Assembly: GCA_039024295.1 (NCBI GenBank)
Contig: JBCDIQ010000073.1
Coordinates: 1-18,002, forward strand
Direction: 5' to 3'
Length of the DNA stretch: 18,002 nucleotides
Source: JBCDIQ01 sp039024295
GTDB taxonomy: Bacteria; Bacteroidota; Bacteroidia; J057
Of this stretch, positions 1 to 7,699 are shown piece by piece. The notes under the pieces are model-generated. The model was not told the DNA's origin. It saw only the letters and a program-made list of their open reading frames with translations, and made no database searches. Positions within the stretch are counted from its first letter, which is position 1; the number at the start of each line of letters is the position of its first letter. The position numbers and the translations under genes are program-made.

Positions 1-162
1 ACTATCATATTGCCAAAACTCTGCTGTATAGATGTTTTTAGTACCTGCTATTTCGTCATCGGATTCCATGCCATTAAACCCAAAACGGTGCCTATCGCCT
101 AAGCTGAGCGTCAGCGTTCTCCCCGGCATTGTCATGCCAAATGGGTAGTAGTCTTTGCTAAT
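1..162 (-). pseudogene. RHS/YD-repeat core-domain fragment, lacking its front, runs off left edge
   Basis: The minus strand is open from 162 to the window edge, directly after an in-frame TGA at 163-165. The translation contains DYYPFGMTMPGR followed after a short gap by RFGFNGMESDDEIAG and IYTAEFWQYDS. This matches the junction found near the end of RHS repeat-associated core domains (YYPFG, then YRYGFNGxExDDE, then Y-x-x-x-x-R/W-x-YDxRLGR). Full RHS proteins are usually over 1000 residues and this motif lies near their C-terminus, so almost the whole protein is missing upstream. The piece begins within a few bases of the stop codon of the gene at 158-511. The first ATG is at 133-135, so translation as a short orphan is possible, but a truncated remnant or displaced RHS tip is more likely. 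The recognition rests on motif memory, and the rest of the gene lies outside the window. Confidence 0.7.
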
Positions 163-511
163 TCAGCGAAGGCGGATTCTCCCCGTACAGCCGCTCGGCG
201 TTTACCTTGGAAGAAAGGCTAGCCATAGAGCGAAGTTGTTCCTCTTTGGCGAATTTCTTGCTGCGCAGGTACCACCATACGCCGATACCGGCAGCTAGTA
301 GGAATGGCATGGCCAGCAGGTACAAAATGCCCAGGTTAAGGCCCTTTCCGGTGTTGACATTGCCATCTTGGGTGTTGGTCTGAGGCACAGCCTTACACAT
401 GGCACATTGGCCCATGGCCGTATTGGTGCCGACCCAGAGGAGGAAGAAAGCAAAGAATGCGATACGCTGGAGGTATCCCAGAAAAGAAGTTATATCGAAT
501 TTATCCCACAT
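158..511 (-). CDS. Small CxMCK membrane protein, probable oxidase-assembly accessory
   Basis: This 117-residue protein has a hydrophobic N-terminal segment (about residues 15-32) that is either a signal peptide or a membrane anchor. It is followed at once by QCAMCK with C36 and C39, then a polar linker and a second membrane segment (about 59-82), and ends in a charged tail. If the first segment is exported, the cysteine pair would sit on the outer face of the inner membrane. Its ATG overlaps the end of the DUF420 gene by 11 bases, so the two are probably translated together. Small proteins of this shape next to oxidase genes are, as I recall, common in Bacteroidota, but I know no proven function. 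Position and cysteine pair suggest a copper or thiol role in oxidase assembly; this is inference. Confidence 0.75.
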   Translation of the reverse strand: MWDKFDITSFLGYLQRIAFFAFFLLWVGTNTAMGQCAMCKAVPQTNTQDGNVNTGKGLNLGILYLLAMPFLLAAGIGVWWYLRSKKFAKEEQLRSMASLSSKVNAERLYGENPPSLN

Positions 512-1034
512 AACAAGGACTAATAAATAAGTAGACTAAAACGCCAGTAACAGATACGTACAACCAAAGGGGGAAAGTGATACGTGCAAGCCGACGGTGT
601 TTGTCAAATTTTTCGGATAAGGCGTGAAAGATTGAGAAGGAAGCTAGCGGGATAATGAACACCGACAGCACGATATGCGAGATCAATATAAACAGGTACA
701 GTCCTTTTGAAACAGGAGAATCTGCACAATGTGTAGTGTGACCGTCTGTAGACAAGTGGTACAGGACGTAGAAAACCAGAAAGAAAGCCGATAAGACAAA
801 TGCCGAAAGCATCGAGGCCCGGTGATAGGCAATCTTTTTCTGCTTGATAAATACAAACCCCAAAATGAGCAGCAACGAAACAGAAGAGTTGATAACTGCA
901 TTAATTTTAGGAAGCAAGTAACTATCAAATCCTAGTTTCAAGGTAGGCATACTAGGAGAGAGTAGGATAGCGATTACTATGGGTATCGCCACTGAAACAC
1001 TCCACACCACGGGCTTTAAGGTACGTTCGTTCAT
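501..1034 (-). CDS. DUF420 family membrane protein (CtaM/YozB-like oxidase assembly factor)
   Basis: The 177-residue protein has about five membrane segments (near 10-26, 45-63, 75-93, 111-131 and 154-172). Family-like features are LPKINAVINS at about 41-50, YHRASML near 70-76, and several histidines in or beside membrane segments (H71, H93, H120, H137, H146). The DUF420 family includes Bacillus YozB and Staphylococcus CtaM; CtaM is required for function of the heme A-containing aa3 oxidase. The gene starts with ATG 21 bases after the SCO gene and overlaps the next small gene, placing it in the assembly tail of the oxidase operon. A role in loading heme or stabilising CoxA is likely by family. 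The length is normal and nothing looks broken. Confidence 0.88.
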   Translation of the reverse strand: MNERTLKPVVWSVSVAIPIVIAILLSPSMPTLKLGFDSYLLPKINAVINSSVSLLLILGFVFIKQKKIAYHRASMLSAFVLSAFFLVFYVLYHLSTDGHTTHCADSPVSKGLYLFILISHIVLSVFIIPLASFSIFHALSEKFDKHRRLARITFPLWLYVSVTGVLVYLFISPCYVG

Positions 1035-1055
1035 CTCACTTTAGTTTTTTAGCTT

Positions 1056-1748
1056 TTACGATTTGTCCTTCTTTAACCGATCTCGGTACTCAAGTGTTAG
1101 CAGCGCACGCAAATCTTCAGATAATTTTTTTTCTATTTGAAATAGATTGGTTCCGTCATAGTATTTCCTCACCTTTCCTTCTGCATCGACCAATGCGATG
1201 GACCTGGCGGTAAACGGTTCTCCAGAACGAAATTTGCGTTTAAAGTCAGGCATTCGGAAGGAATTCAACCCCAACTCTATCACATCTGCTTTTGAAGCTG
1301 TAGCAAAATGCCATTTAGTCGGGTCAACCCCGAGGGAGTTTGCGTATGTTTTTAAGACTGGCAATGAATCTCCAACTGGATCGGTGGTTATCGAAACCAT
1401 TTTGATCATCTCAATATCTGATACATTGTCATAGACTTTGTATAAGTGGGCATTGAGAATCCTTGCAAATGCTGAGTCTCCTACCCTACCTGTATCGGCT
1501 GAATGAAAAAAGCTAAACACCCATACCTTCCCAAGCATATCATCACGCGAATACGTGACCCCTTCTGTGGTAGTGAAGGAAGCTTCAGGGAGGGTGTGAA
1601 AAAGCGTATCCCCTGCTTCTGACAGGGAATACTGATAGGGAATATTGTTGAATACGGGTGAGGTCGTGTAGCGAAAGGTAAAATAAATGATTAACGGAAT
1701 GGCGATGACCAACACCAATATTACTGCCTGACTTCGGTTCTTAGCCAT
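1056..1748 (-). CDS. SCO1/SenC-family protein lacking all copper-ligand residues
   Basis: The 230-residue protein has an N-terminal membrane anchor (about 8-26) and a thioredoxin-like domain exported to the periplasm. SCO-family landmarks are kept: GKVWVFSFF at 73-81, VSITTDPVGD at 118-127, and ALVDAEGKVRKYYDGT at 185-200. SCO proteins normally bind copper through a CxxxC pair and a distant histidine and metallate the CuA site. Here the CxxxC region reads FFHSADTGRV (80-89), with Ala and Arg where the cysteines align, the histidine position is Thr180, and the protein has no cysteine at all. It cannot be a standard copper chaperone or thiol reductase. Its ATG overlaps the subunit IV stop by 8 bases, so it is in the oxidase operon. 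It may be a structural assembly helper, with a catalytic SCO elsewhere in the genome. Confidence 0.85.
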   Translation of the reverse strand: MAKNRSQAVILVLVIAIPLIIYFTFRYTTSPVFNNIPYQYSLSEAGDTLFHTLPEASFTTTEGVTYSRDDMLGKVWVFSFFHSADTGRVGDSAFARILNAHLYKVYDNVSDIEMIKMVSITTDPVGDSLPVLKTYANSLGVDPTKWHFATASKADVIELGLNSFRMPDFKRKFRSGEPFTARSIALVDAEGKVRKYYDGTNLFQIEKKLSEDLRALLTLEYRDRLKKDKS

Positions 1749-2097
1749 AGGCTTCTAGGGTGATCCGTCCATAGTATGCTCCCTCAATGATCATCCCGAT
1801 GATCAGCCAAACAATGAACAGAAAAGGGATCATTACAGAGTACATCAATGTTTTAACTTCATGCTTCAGGTGCATGAATTCTGCGATGATGTAGAAAGCT
1901 TTGAATATGGTCAAAATGATGTAGAGCAGGTTTTTAAATGTACGGACTGTCTCTACTTCAAGGCCTAATGGCCCCGGGAGCAATTCCCAGGTAAATGCAA
2001 TCAAGAATTCGAATGCAGTAAGCAAGGAAAGGATAATAGCCGTTCTGTATATCGATTTCCTGGCGTTGTTTCCGGAGGTATCTATTGCTTGCGCCAT
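1741..2097 (-). CDS. Cytochrome c oxidase subunit IV (prokaryotic COX4 family)
   Basis: The 118-residue protein has three membrane segments after a short polar N-terminus: TAIILSLLTAFEFLIAF, then a segment around LLYIILTIFKAFYIIAEFM, then MIPFLFIVWLIIGMII. The middle segment ends in EFMHLKHE, a hallmark of bacterial oxidase subunit IV, which helps keep the complex together and has no redox centre. I chose the ATG at 2097, which gives MAQAID and leaves 25 bases after the previous gene. A longer frame back to 2172 would run into the upstream subunit III gene and add an unlikely polar stretch. The stop overlaps the SCO start by 8 bases (ATGGCTAA). Confidence 0.88.
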   Translation of the reverse strand: MAQAIDTSGNNARKSIYRTAIILSLLTAFEFLIAFTWELLPGPLGLEVETVRTFKNLLYIILTIFKAFYIIAEFMHLKHEVKTLMYSVMIPFLFIVWLIIGMIIEGAYYGRITLEAYG

Positions 2098-2122
2098 AAC
2101 GCTGTATTTTGTTGTGTGTTGA

Positions 2123-3055
2123 TTAGACCAAATAAAAGAAGGTAAATACGAATACCCAAACGAGGTCGACAAAGTGCCAGTACAGACCGACTTTTTCGAT
2201 CATTTCGTAATGACCTCTCTTTTCGTAGGTACCCTTTTTTACATTTCTGTAAATGATGTAGTTCAGGATTACTCCACTAAGTACATGGCTCCCATGAAAA
2301 CCCGTTACAAAGAAAAACAGGTTAGCAAAGGCTGGCGGTCCGTATTCATTAACGATCATATTAGCTCCACCAGAGGTTTTGGTAGCTCCTTCAAGTACCA
2401 ATCCAATTTCAGGGGCACCATTTGCTTTAGCGATGTCAACAATTTGGCTGACCCCCAACTCGTGGGCACCTCCCTGAGCATTTATCGCATTAATAAATTC
2501 AGAAGAGCCTTTTGCCAGCACGACACCGTCAAAATCCTTCAAAGCAACCACCCCTGGTTCAGAAACCAACAAGGCCGTGACCCCATCATAGCCTTCTTTG
2601 ACCAAAGCAAAGGCCCCGTCTGAGTGTCCGATGATAAAGTGGTACCATTCGTATGCCTGACACAGTACAAAGGTGAGTCCACCAATGATGGTCCAAAACA
2701 TCCATTTCTCGACTTCTTTCTGAGAGCGGCGATGACCTGCTTCAACCGCAAGTACCATCGTAACGCTACTCAAAATCAATATAAAGGTCATGATACCCAC
2801 AAAAACAAGTGGTGCTTCAATATGAAATAACTCATAAAGAAGAGGGGTATGCGTAAACACCGCTTCAGGGTCTGCCCATAGCACGCCTTGTTCACCAGAA
2901 CGTACGCGAAGGGCACCATATGCAATCAAAAGCGCGGAAAACGTAAATGCATCTGACATGAGGAAAAACCACATCATCAGCTTCCCATAACTGGCGTTAA
3001 ATATCGGTCGTTCACCTTCTATCAACGCCTTCTTATCTACTGCTACATTTGCCAT
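2123..3055 (-). CDS. Heme-copper oxidase subunit III family protein, second copy, with large soluble insertion
   Basis: This 310-residue protein belongs to the five-helix form of cytochrome oxidase subunit III. Membrane segments lie at about 27-47, 82-104, 119-140, 242-268 and 287-309. Family marks include WFFLMSDAFTFSALL near 29-42, CQAYEWYHF at 132-140, FFFVTGFHGSHVLSG at 247-261 and YWHFVDLVWVFVF at 292-304. Subunit III binds no redox metal; it stabilises the proton-pumping core. Between helices three and four, where the family usually has a short loop, about 95 residues (about 143-237) rich in Gly, Ala and Val are inserted. The gene follows another subunit III gene after 60 bases, so the operon has a tandem pair. 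The start is a clear ATG. Confidence 0.88.
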   Translation of the reverse strand: MANVAVDKKALIEGERPIFNASYGKLMMWFFLMSDAFTFSALLIAYGALRVRSGEQGVLWADPEAVFTHTPLLYELFHIEAPLVFVGIMTFILILSSVTMVLAVEAGHRRSQKEVEKWMFWTIIGGLTFVLCQAYEWYHFIIGHSDGAFALVKEGYDGVTALLVSEPGVVALKDFDGVVLAKGSSEFINAINAQGGAHELGVSQIVDIAKANGAPEIGLVLEGATKTSGGANMIVNEYGPPAFANLFFFVTGFHGSHVLSGVILNYIIYRNVKKGTYEKRGHYEMIEKVGLYWHFVDLVWVFVFTFFYLV

Positions 3056-3115
3056 CAGAAATCTTGTTAAAACTATAGGTAGGTTATTGTGTGTCTATTT
3101 TTGACAAATTGGTTG

Positions 3116-3748
3116 CTATATAGAGCCGCCCATCATCCACTCTCGACTTTGGGTCACGAGCAGGAAAATGAACAGGTACACCCATAGCAAATCCAGGAAA
3201 TGCCAAAAGGTAGAAGTTATCTCATAGGTCAACACCTTTCGTCCAGGGTTGAAATTATTCAGTGAAGTCTGGATTAAGGCAACCACCAAAACAGCAAGTC
3301 CACCAACAATGTGTAATCCATGTAGCACACTGAAAATGTAAAAGAAGGATACTGAATTATCAGCTCTTCTTGGGTCAACAAAAGGGAGGTCTTGGGTAGC
3401 AGTCATTTCCTTCATAGCTTCCCATTGGCCAATGAGAAACACTACACCAAGAACAAAGGTCATCGCAAGTCCTAACAGTGCACGTTGGTGTTCTCTCCTT
3501 TTAACTGCCCAGAGAGAAAAATGCATGGTTAAGCTGCTAAAGAGGATCACCGCCGTATTAGCCCACAGAATACCCGGCAAGTCAAAAATGATGACCTGGT
3601 CATTCGGGACCATCGAGCGGGCGACAATGTATGCACTGGTCAGCCCACCAAAGATCATGATCAGGCTGAGAATAAACAGCCACATGTTAAACTTATGGGG
3701 ATGAACAATGTAATTCTGCTTTTCCATTTCGAACCTCACAGTTGCCAT
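3116..3748 (-). CDS. coxC: Cytochrome c oxidase subunit III, first copy
   Basis: The 210-residue protein has five membrane segments and is a normal-length member of the subunit III family. Recognisable marks are HKFNMWLFILSL near the N-terminus, FYIFSVLHGLHIVGG in the fourth segment and TFWHFLDLLWVYLF in the last. It forms part of the aa3 oxidase membrane core and carries no redox centre. I chose the ATG at 3748 (MATVRF); the frame can be opened four codons earlier only from a TTG at 3760. It sits 30 bases after ctaB and 60 before a second subunit III gene. Which of the two is the canonical coxC in this lineage is not certain. Confidence 0.88.
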   Translation of the reverse strand: MATVRFEMEKQNYIVHPHKFNMWLFILSLIMIFGGLTSAYIVARSMVPNDQVIIFDLPGILWANTAVILFSSLTMHFSLWAVKRREHQRALLGLAMTFVLGVVFLIGQWEAMKEMTATQDLPFVDPRRADNSVSFFYIFSVLHGLHIVGGLAVLVVALIQTSLNNFNPGRKVLTYEITSTFWHFLDLLWVYLFIFLLVTQSREWMMGGSI

Positions 3749-3778
3749 ATCTGTCTGCAAAATTAATTATTTAATCAC

Positions 3779-4684
3779 TTAGCCCAATAAAAACGCAAGT
3801 TGGATAAAGGGCAGATATAAGAATGAACCAAACATAAGTCGTTTGGCGTGTTTTTTATCAAGGGTATGATAAAGAAGTAATGCTGGGAGAACGAATAGGA
3901 CTCCGAAAACCAACAGGGCAGCAGTACCCCAAAGGTTAATCAACTCTATTTGAAAAGGAAACCATGCCAGTGGAATCAAACAGAGGGTGTATGCCAGGAT
4001 GATTGCAGCACTGAACCGTGTTTTCCCTTTTACGGAAGGCAACATTTTAAATCCTGCCTTCTGATAATCTTCATCCAACATCCAAGCAATTGCCCAGAAA
4101 TGAGGAAACTGCCAGAAGAATTGGAATGCAAACAAAATCAACCCGCCTGTGTCTAGTTGGCCAGTAAAGGCTACCCAACCAATGAGCGGTGGTAATGCCC
4201 CAGGAATTGCTCCCACAAACACAGATGCAGGAGAAACTCGCTTCATTGGGGTGTATACAAAGGCATACATGAGCAGCCCAATGATGCTTAACAATGCCGC
4301 AGGTAAGTTGAAGAATGTTCCAATAATGGTAATGCCTCCTACTGCTAAAAAGGCAGCATACAAGAAGGCTTCCATCATGTTCAATCTACCTGAAGGTAAG
4401 GGACGCTGATGTGTACGAATCATTTGTGCATCATACTCCCGTTCGATCATTTGGTTGAGAACATTAGAGGCACCCGTCACCATCAATCCCCCTATTCCAA
4501 TCATGGAGAGCATGAACCATGAATGCGGGCCTTCTACTGCCATTGCATAACCGAACACCGAGGATAATGCTACAAGCAGAGATAAGCGTAACTTGAGCAT
4601 ATCAATAAGTGCTCGAAGCTTAACCTTGCTGATATCGATAAATCCTCGTAATCCGTCAACTGTATGTATGGTTTTCTGACTCAC
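3779..4684 (-). CDS. ctaB: Protoheme IX farnesyltransferase (heme O synthase)
   Basis: This UbiA-family membrane prenyltransferase adds a farnesyl group to heme b to make heme O, the substrate of CtaA. The 301-residue length is typical. The first aspartate-rich prenyl-diphosphate motif is present as NQMIEREYDAQMIRTHQRPL (77-96), and the CtaB signatures YTPMKR, GAIPGALPPLIGW and HFWAIAWMLDEDYQKAG follow in order. About nine membrane segments are visible. The first in-frame start is GTG at 4684; the first ATG is at residue 29 and would cut into the first helix region, so GTG is preferred. The gene lies 23 bases after ctaA, forming the heme A pair of the operon. Confidence 0.95.
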   Translation of the reverse strand: MSQKTIHTVDGLRGFIDISKVKLRALIDMLKLRLSLLVALSSVFGYAMAVEGPHSWFMLSMIGIGGLMVTGASNVLNQMIEREYDAQMIRTHQRPLPSGRLNMMEAFLYAAFLAVGGITIIGTFFNLPAALLSIIGLLMYAFVYTPMKRVSPASVFVGAIPGALPPLIGWVAFTGQLDTGGLILFAFQFFWQFPHFWAIAWMLDEDYQKAGFKMLPSVKGKTRFSAAIILAYTLCLIPLAWFPFQIELINLWGTAALLVFGVLFVLPALLLYHTLDKKHAKRLMFGSFLYLPFIQLAFLLG

Positions 4685-4707
4685 GTTTAATTTGGTTAAA
4701 CCGTCCT

Positions 4708-5736
4708 CTATTTATAGCTAAACTGAGGGTCTAATTTTTTTGCCGGAGTACTTGTTGATGCCAAATAGGCATTAAACAGTAAACTCATTAGCGCAAATTC
4801 AGCAGCGATTAACCCGCTTGCTCCCAATAAGTGTAGAGGCTGTGCAATTGCTGGGATTCCTCCATGATGCATCCACAATCCAAGTCCTATCTCAAAAGCC
4901 ACTATGGCGACCATGATCCAAGACCCTTTCTGTATGGAGGAAAAAGGCCCCACCTTTTTAAGCTGGGCGATCCACACCACAATTCCAAAGGTGAGAACAT
5001 AATGAAAAAGCTTATGGATATCATACACACCACTCAATGCTGCAATCCAGCTTTCTCGTTGGCTCTCCCCCATTTCTAAAGCAACCAGATCTACCTGTTC
5101 ACGAACCTGAGTACCCATCCCTATTTGCAGGAGGGTAAGCAGTAATACTGCACCGCCAATTGCCAGATTTCTTTGCAAAACAGACCTAGATACCCTGTCA
5201 TTGGAAACACTCAGGGTTCCCCGAGAACGAATCCAGGCATAGATATACACCATCATAATTACCAAGGCAATCATCATATGGATGGTAATTGTGCTTACTT
5301 CCAAATGGGTTCGGACGACAATTGCACCGATTCCCCCTTGGATGATCACCAATAATAAAGCACCAATGCTTAGCTGGGTGATGCGGGCATCTATCTTTCG
5401 CATAGGGATAGAAAAAGCAACTGTAAGCAGTGCAAAGAACCCTATCAATACGCCCAACAACCGATTGACGTATTCCACCCAGGTCTTGAAAGCACTGAAA
5501 TCTGCGATCTCCTTTCCTGCGACCTGAAAGACTTCTTTGTAATTGGCAGGTAGTTGGGATACATCTGTAGGAGGCACCCACTGGCCAAAGCACTTTGGCC
5601 AATCAGGACAGCCCATTCCTGAGCCTGTACTCCGAACAATCCCACCTACGAGAATTAAAAATATAACAGCACCAACCGTGAGGCCTACCATGTTTCGGTA
5701 CCTTTTCACGATTGATGCTGTGGGAATTCTATTCAA
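4708..5736 (-). CDS. ctaA: Heme A synthase (COX15/CtaA family)
   Basis: CtaA oxidises the C8 methyl of heme O to a formyl group, giving heme A for CoxA. The 342-residue protein has about eight membrane segments. Close after the first helix is GMGCPDWPKCFGQW with the paired cysteines C43 and C49 typical of CtaA. Heme-ligand candidates are H144/H153 (VRTHLEVSTITIHMM), H241/H245 (YDIHKLFHYVL) and H302 (QPLHLLG). The site that is histidine in Bacillus and proteobacterial enzymes (E-x-x-H-R) reads EYVNRLLG here, with Asn91. The frame begins with TTG at 5736, preceded by an in-frame stop; GTG at 5709 is an equally possible start, while ATG at 5691 would lose the basic residues before helix one. Confidence 0.92.
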   Translation of the reverse strand: MNRIPTASIVKRYRNMVGLTVGAVIFLILVGGIVRSTGSGMGCPDWPKCFGQWVPPTDVSQLPANYKEVFQVAGKEIADFSAFKTWVEYVNRLLGVLIGFFALLTVAFSIPMRKIDARITQLSIGALLLVIIQGGIGAIVVRTHLEVSTITIHMMIALVIMMVYIYAWIRSRGTLSVSNDRVSRSVLQRNLAIGGAVLLLTLLQIGMGTQVREQVDLVALEMGESQRESWIAALSGVYDIHKLFHYVLTFGIVVWIAQLKKVGPFSSIQKGSWIMVAIVAFEIGLGLWMHHGGIPAIAQPLHLLGASGLIAAEFALMSLLFNAYLASTSTPAKKLDPQFSYK

Positions 5737-5776
5737 AGTTTCTTAATCAATTAATTCAAAGAATGCCTTGCTGAAC

Positions 5777-7699
5777 TTAAGCTTCTTCCTTTGTTTCTGC
5801 TTCAGAAGAAGGTTCTACCTCAGGCTTCTTTTTGGGCGCAGGACGCTCTATGGGTACAGGACGAGGAGGCTGGAATCCTTCTTCGTACTCAAGCTCTTCA
5901 TCTGGAATATGCTGAGGGGCATAATCCTCTTTTAGTCCGGGCTTGCTGTAATCATATGGCCAGCGATATACCGCAGGAATAGCTCCTACCCAGTTACCGT
6001 GACCTGGATTTATGGGGGTAGTCCACTCTAGGGTATTGGCCTTCCAAGGGTTTAGAGGAGCTTTCTTTCCCCAGAAAATACTTCCAAAGAAGTTATACAA
6101 GAAAATTAACTGACCTACCATACCAAAGTATGCAGAGAAAGTAATGAACTTTTGCAGGTCAACGAATCCTGACATAAAGTCAAAGGCGGTAAAGGCATAA
6201 TAGTGTCTGGCAACTCCACCCATTCCCATAAAGTGCATCGGGAAGAATACACAGTAGAGTGAAATGAATGTCATCCAAAAGTGGATATACCCAAGACGGG
6301 GGTTCATCATTTTACCATACATCTTAGGAAACCAGTGATATACACCTGCAAAGAGACCAAAGGCTGCTGCACTACCCATTACTAAGTGAAAGTGGGCAAT
6401 TACAAAGTAGGTATCATGAAGCGGGATATCCAGCGCAGCATTTCCGAGGAAAATACCGGTAATCCCTCCCGTGATAAAGAAAGACACCAAACCTATGGCA
6501 AATAGCATTGCTGTGGTAAATCGAATGTTCCCTCGCCAAAGGGTGGTGATATAATTAAACGCTTTGATCGCAGAAGGTACCGCAATGATCAGGGTAAACA
6601 GCATGAATACCGTTCCTAAGAAAGGATTCATTCCAGTTACGAACATATGGTGTGCCCATACAATGAAAGAAAGTACTGCAATCCCCACCATAGAGCCAAT
6701 CATAGCTTTGTACCCAAAAATGGGCTTACGAGAATTGATAGAGATTACCTCAGAGGAAATTCCTAATGCTGGAAGCAATACGATGTATACTTCAGGGTGT
6801 CCTAAGAACCAAAAGAGGTGCTGGAACAGTACAGGACTACCACCCGCATGGTGTAACAGTTCTCCTGCAATGTATATATCTGATAGGTAGAAGGATGTTC
6901 CCATGAGACGGTCAAATGTCAACAAGAGACAAGCCGCAAACAGTACGGGGAAGGAAAGCACCACAATGATTGCCGTAAGGAAGAATGCCCAAATAGATAA
7001 CGGCAAACGATCCATAGACATCCCCTGGGTTCTGAGGTTTAACACAGTTGTAACGTAGTTAATACCACCCAAGAGACCAGAAACGATGAAGAAAACCATG
7101 GCAACAATCCAGAGGGTCATCCCCATTCCTGAGCCTGGCATGGCTTGAGGCAAGGCACTCAAAGGAGGATAAATGGTCCAACCCCCTCCGGCAGGGCCAG
7201 TTTCCACAAAAAAGGAACTAAACATAACTACCGTAGAGGCAAAGAAAAACCAATAGGACAGCATGTTCATAAACCCAGATGCCATATCTCGAGCTCCTAC
7301 TTGAAGCGGAATGAGAAAATTTGAGAAGGTTCCACTCAACCCGGCTGTCAAGACAAAGAATACCATAATGGTACCATGCATGGTAACCAAAGAGAGGTAG
7401 AAACTGGGGTCTAGGTTACCACCTGGTGCCCACTTTCCTAGAATTGACTCCAGAAATGGGAATGCAGTGTCTGGGTAAGCAAGCTGGAGGCGAAAAAGCC
7501 CTGAAAGAGCAATTCCCACAATCCCACTAAGAATACCTGTAATCAGAAACTGCTTGGCGATCATTTTATGATCGGTTGAGAAAATATATTTCGTGATGAA
7601 GTTATCATCGTGATGATGGTCATCATGATGACCATGATCTCCTACTTCATCATGAAATGCTGTACTTCCACTGTGCAACTTTTCTGTGATTTCAGCCAT
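5777..7699 (-). CDS. coxA: Cytochrome c oxidase subunit I (aa3-type, heme a / a3-CuB)
   Basis: This is the catalytic subunit that reduces oxygen to water and pumps protons. The 640-residue protein has twelve membrane segments. Counting from the ATG at 7699, heme a ligand H108 lies in VTMHGTIMVFF, the CuB histidine, pathway Glu and cross-linked Tyr lie in GHPEVY (300-305), the CuB pair is H350-H351 in WAHHMF, and the heme a3 and a ligands are H436 and H438 in VIAHFHLVMG. FGYKAM keeps the K-channel lysine. These marks place it in the A family. The N-terminus (about 16-32) is rich in His and Asp, and the C-terminal tail is rich in Pro, Glu and Lys. An upstream TTG at 7708 is possible, but ATG gives MAEITEKL. 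It follows coxB by 74 bases. Confidence 0.97.
   Translation of the reverse strand: MAEITEKLHSGSTAFHDEVGDHGHHDDHHHDDNFITKYIFSTDHKMIAKQFLITGILSGIVGIALSGLFRLQLAYPDTAFPFLESILGKWAPGGNLDPSFYLSLVTMHGTIMVFFVLTAGLSGTFSNFLIPLQVGARDMASGFMNMLSYWFFFASTVVMFSSFFVETGPAGGGWTIYPPLSALPQAMPGSGMGMTLWIVAMVFFIVSGLLGGINYVTTVLNLRTQGMSMDRLPLSIWAFFLTAIIVVLSFPVLFAACLLLTFDRLMGTSFYLSDIYIAGELLHHAGGSPVLFQHLFWFLGHPEVYIVLLPALGISSEVISINSRKPIFGYKAMIGSMVGIAVLSFIVWAHHMFVTGMNPFLGTVFMLFTLIIAVPSAIKAFNYITTLWRGNIRFTTAMLFAIGLVSFFITGGITGIFLGNAALDIPLHDTYFVIAHFHLVMGSAAAFGLFAGVYHWFPKMYGKMMNPRLGYIHFWMTFISLYCVFFPMHFMGMGGVARHYYAFTAFDFMSGFVDLQKFITFSAYFGMVGQLIFLYNFFGSIFWGKKAPLNPWKANTLEWTTPINPGHGNWVGAIPAVYRWPYDYSKPGLKEDYAPQHIPDEELEYEEGFQPPRPVPIERPAPKKKPEVEPSSEAETKEEA

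Noticed and set aside
2098..2172. Longer 143-residue version of subunit IV
   Set aside because: It would overlap the upstream subunit III gene by 50 bases and adds a polar lead unlike the family; ATG 2097 fits better.
2174..2623. Plus-strand open frame opposite the second subunit III
   Set aside because: It overlaps a clear gene on the other strand and its translation has no recognisable domain.
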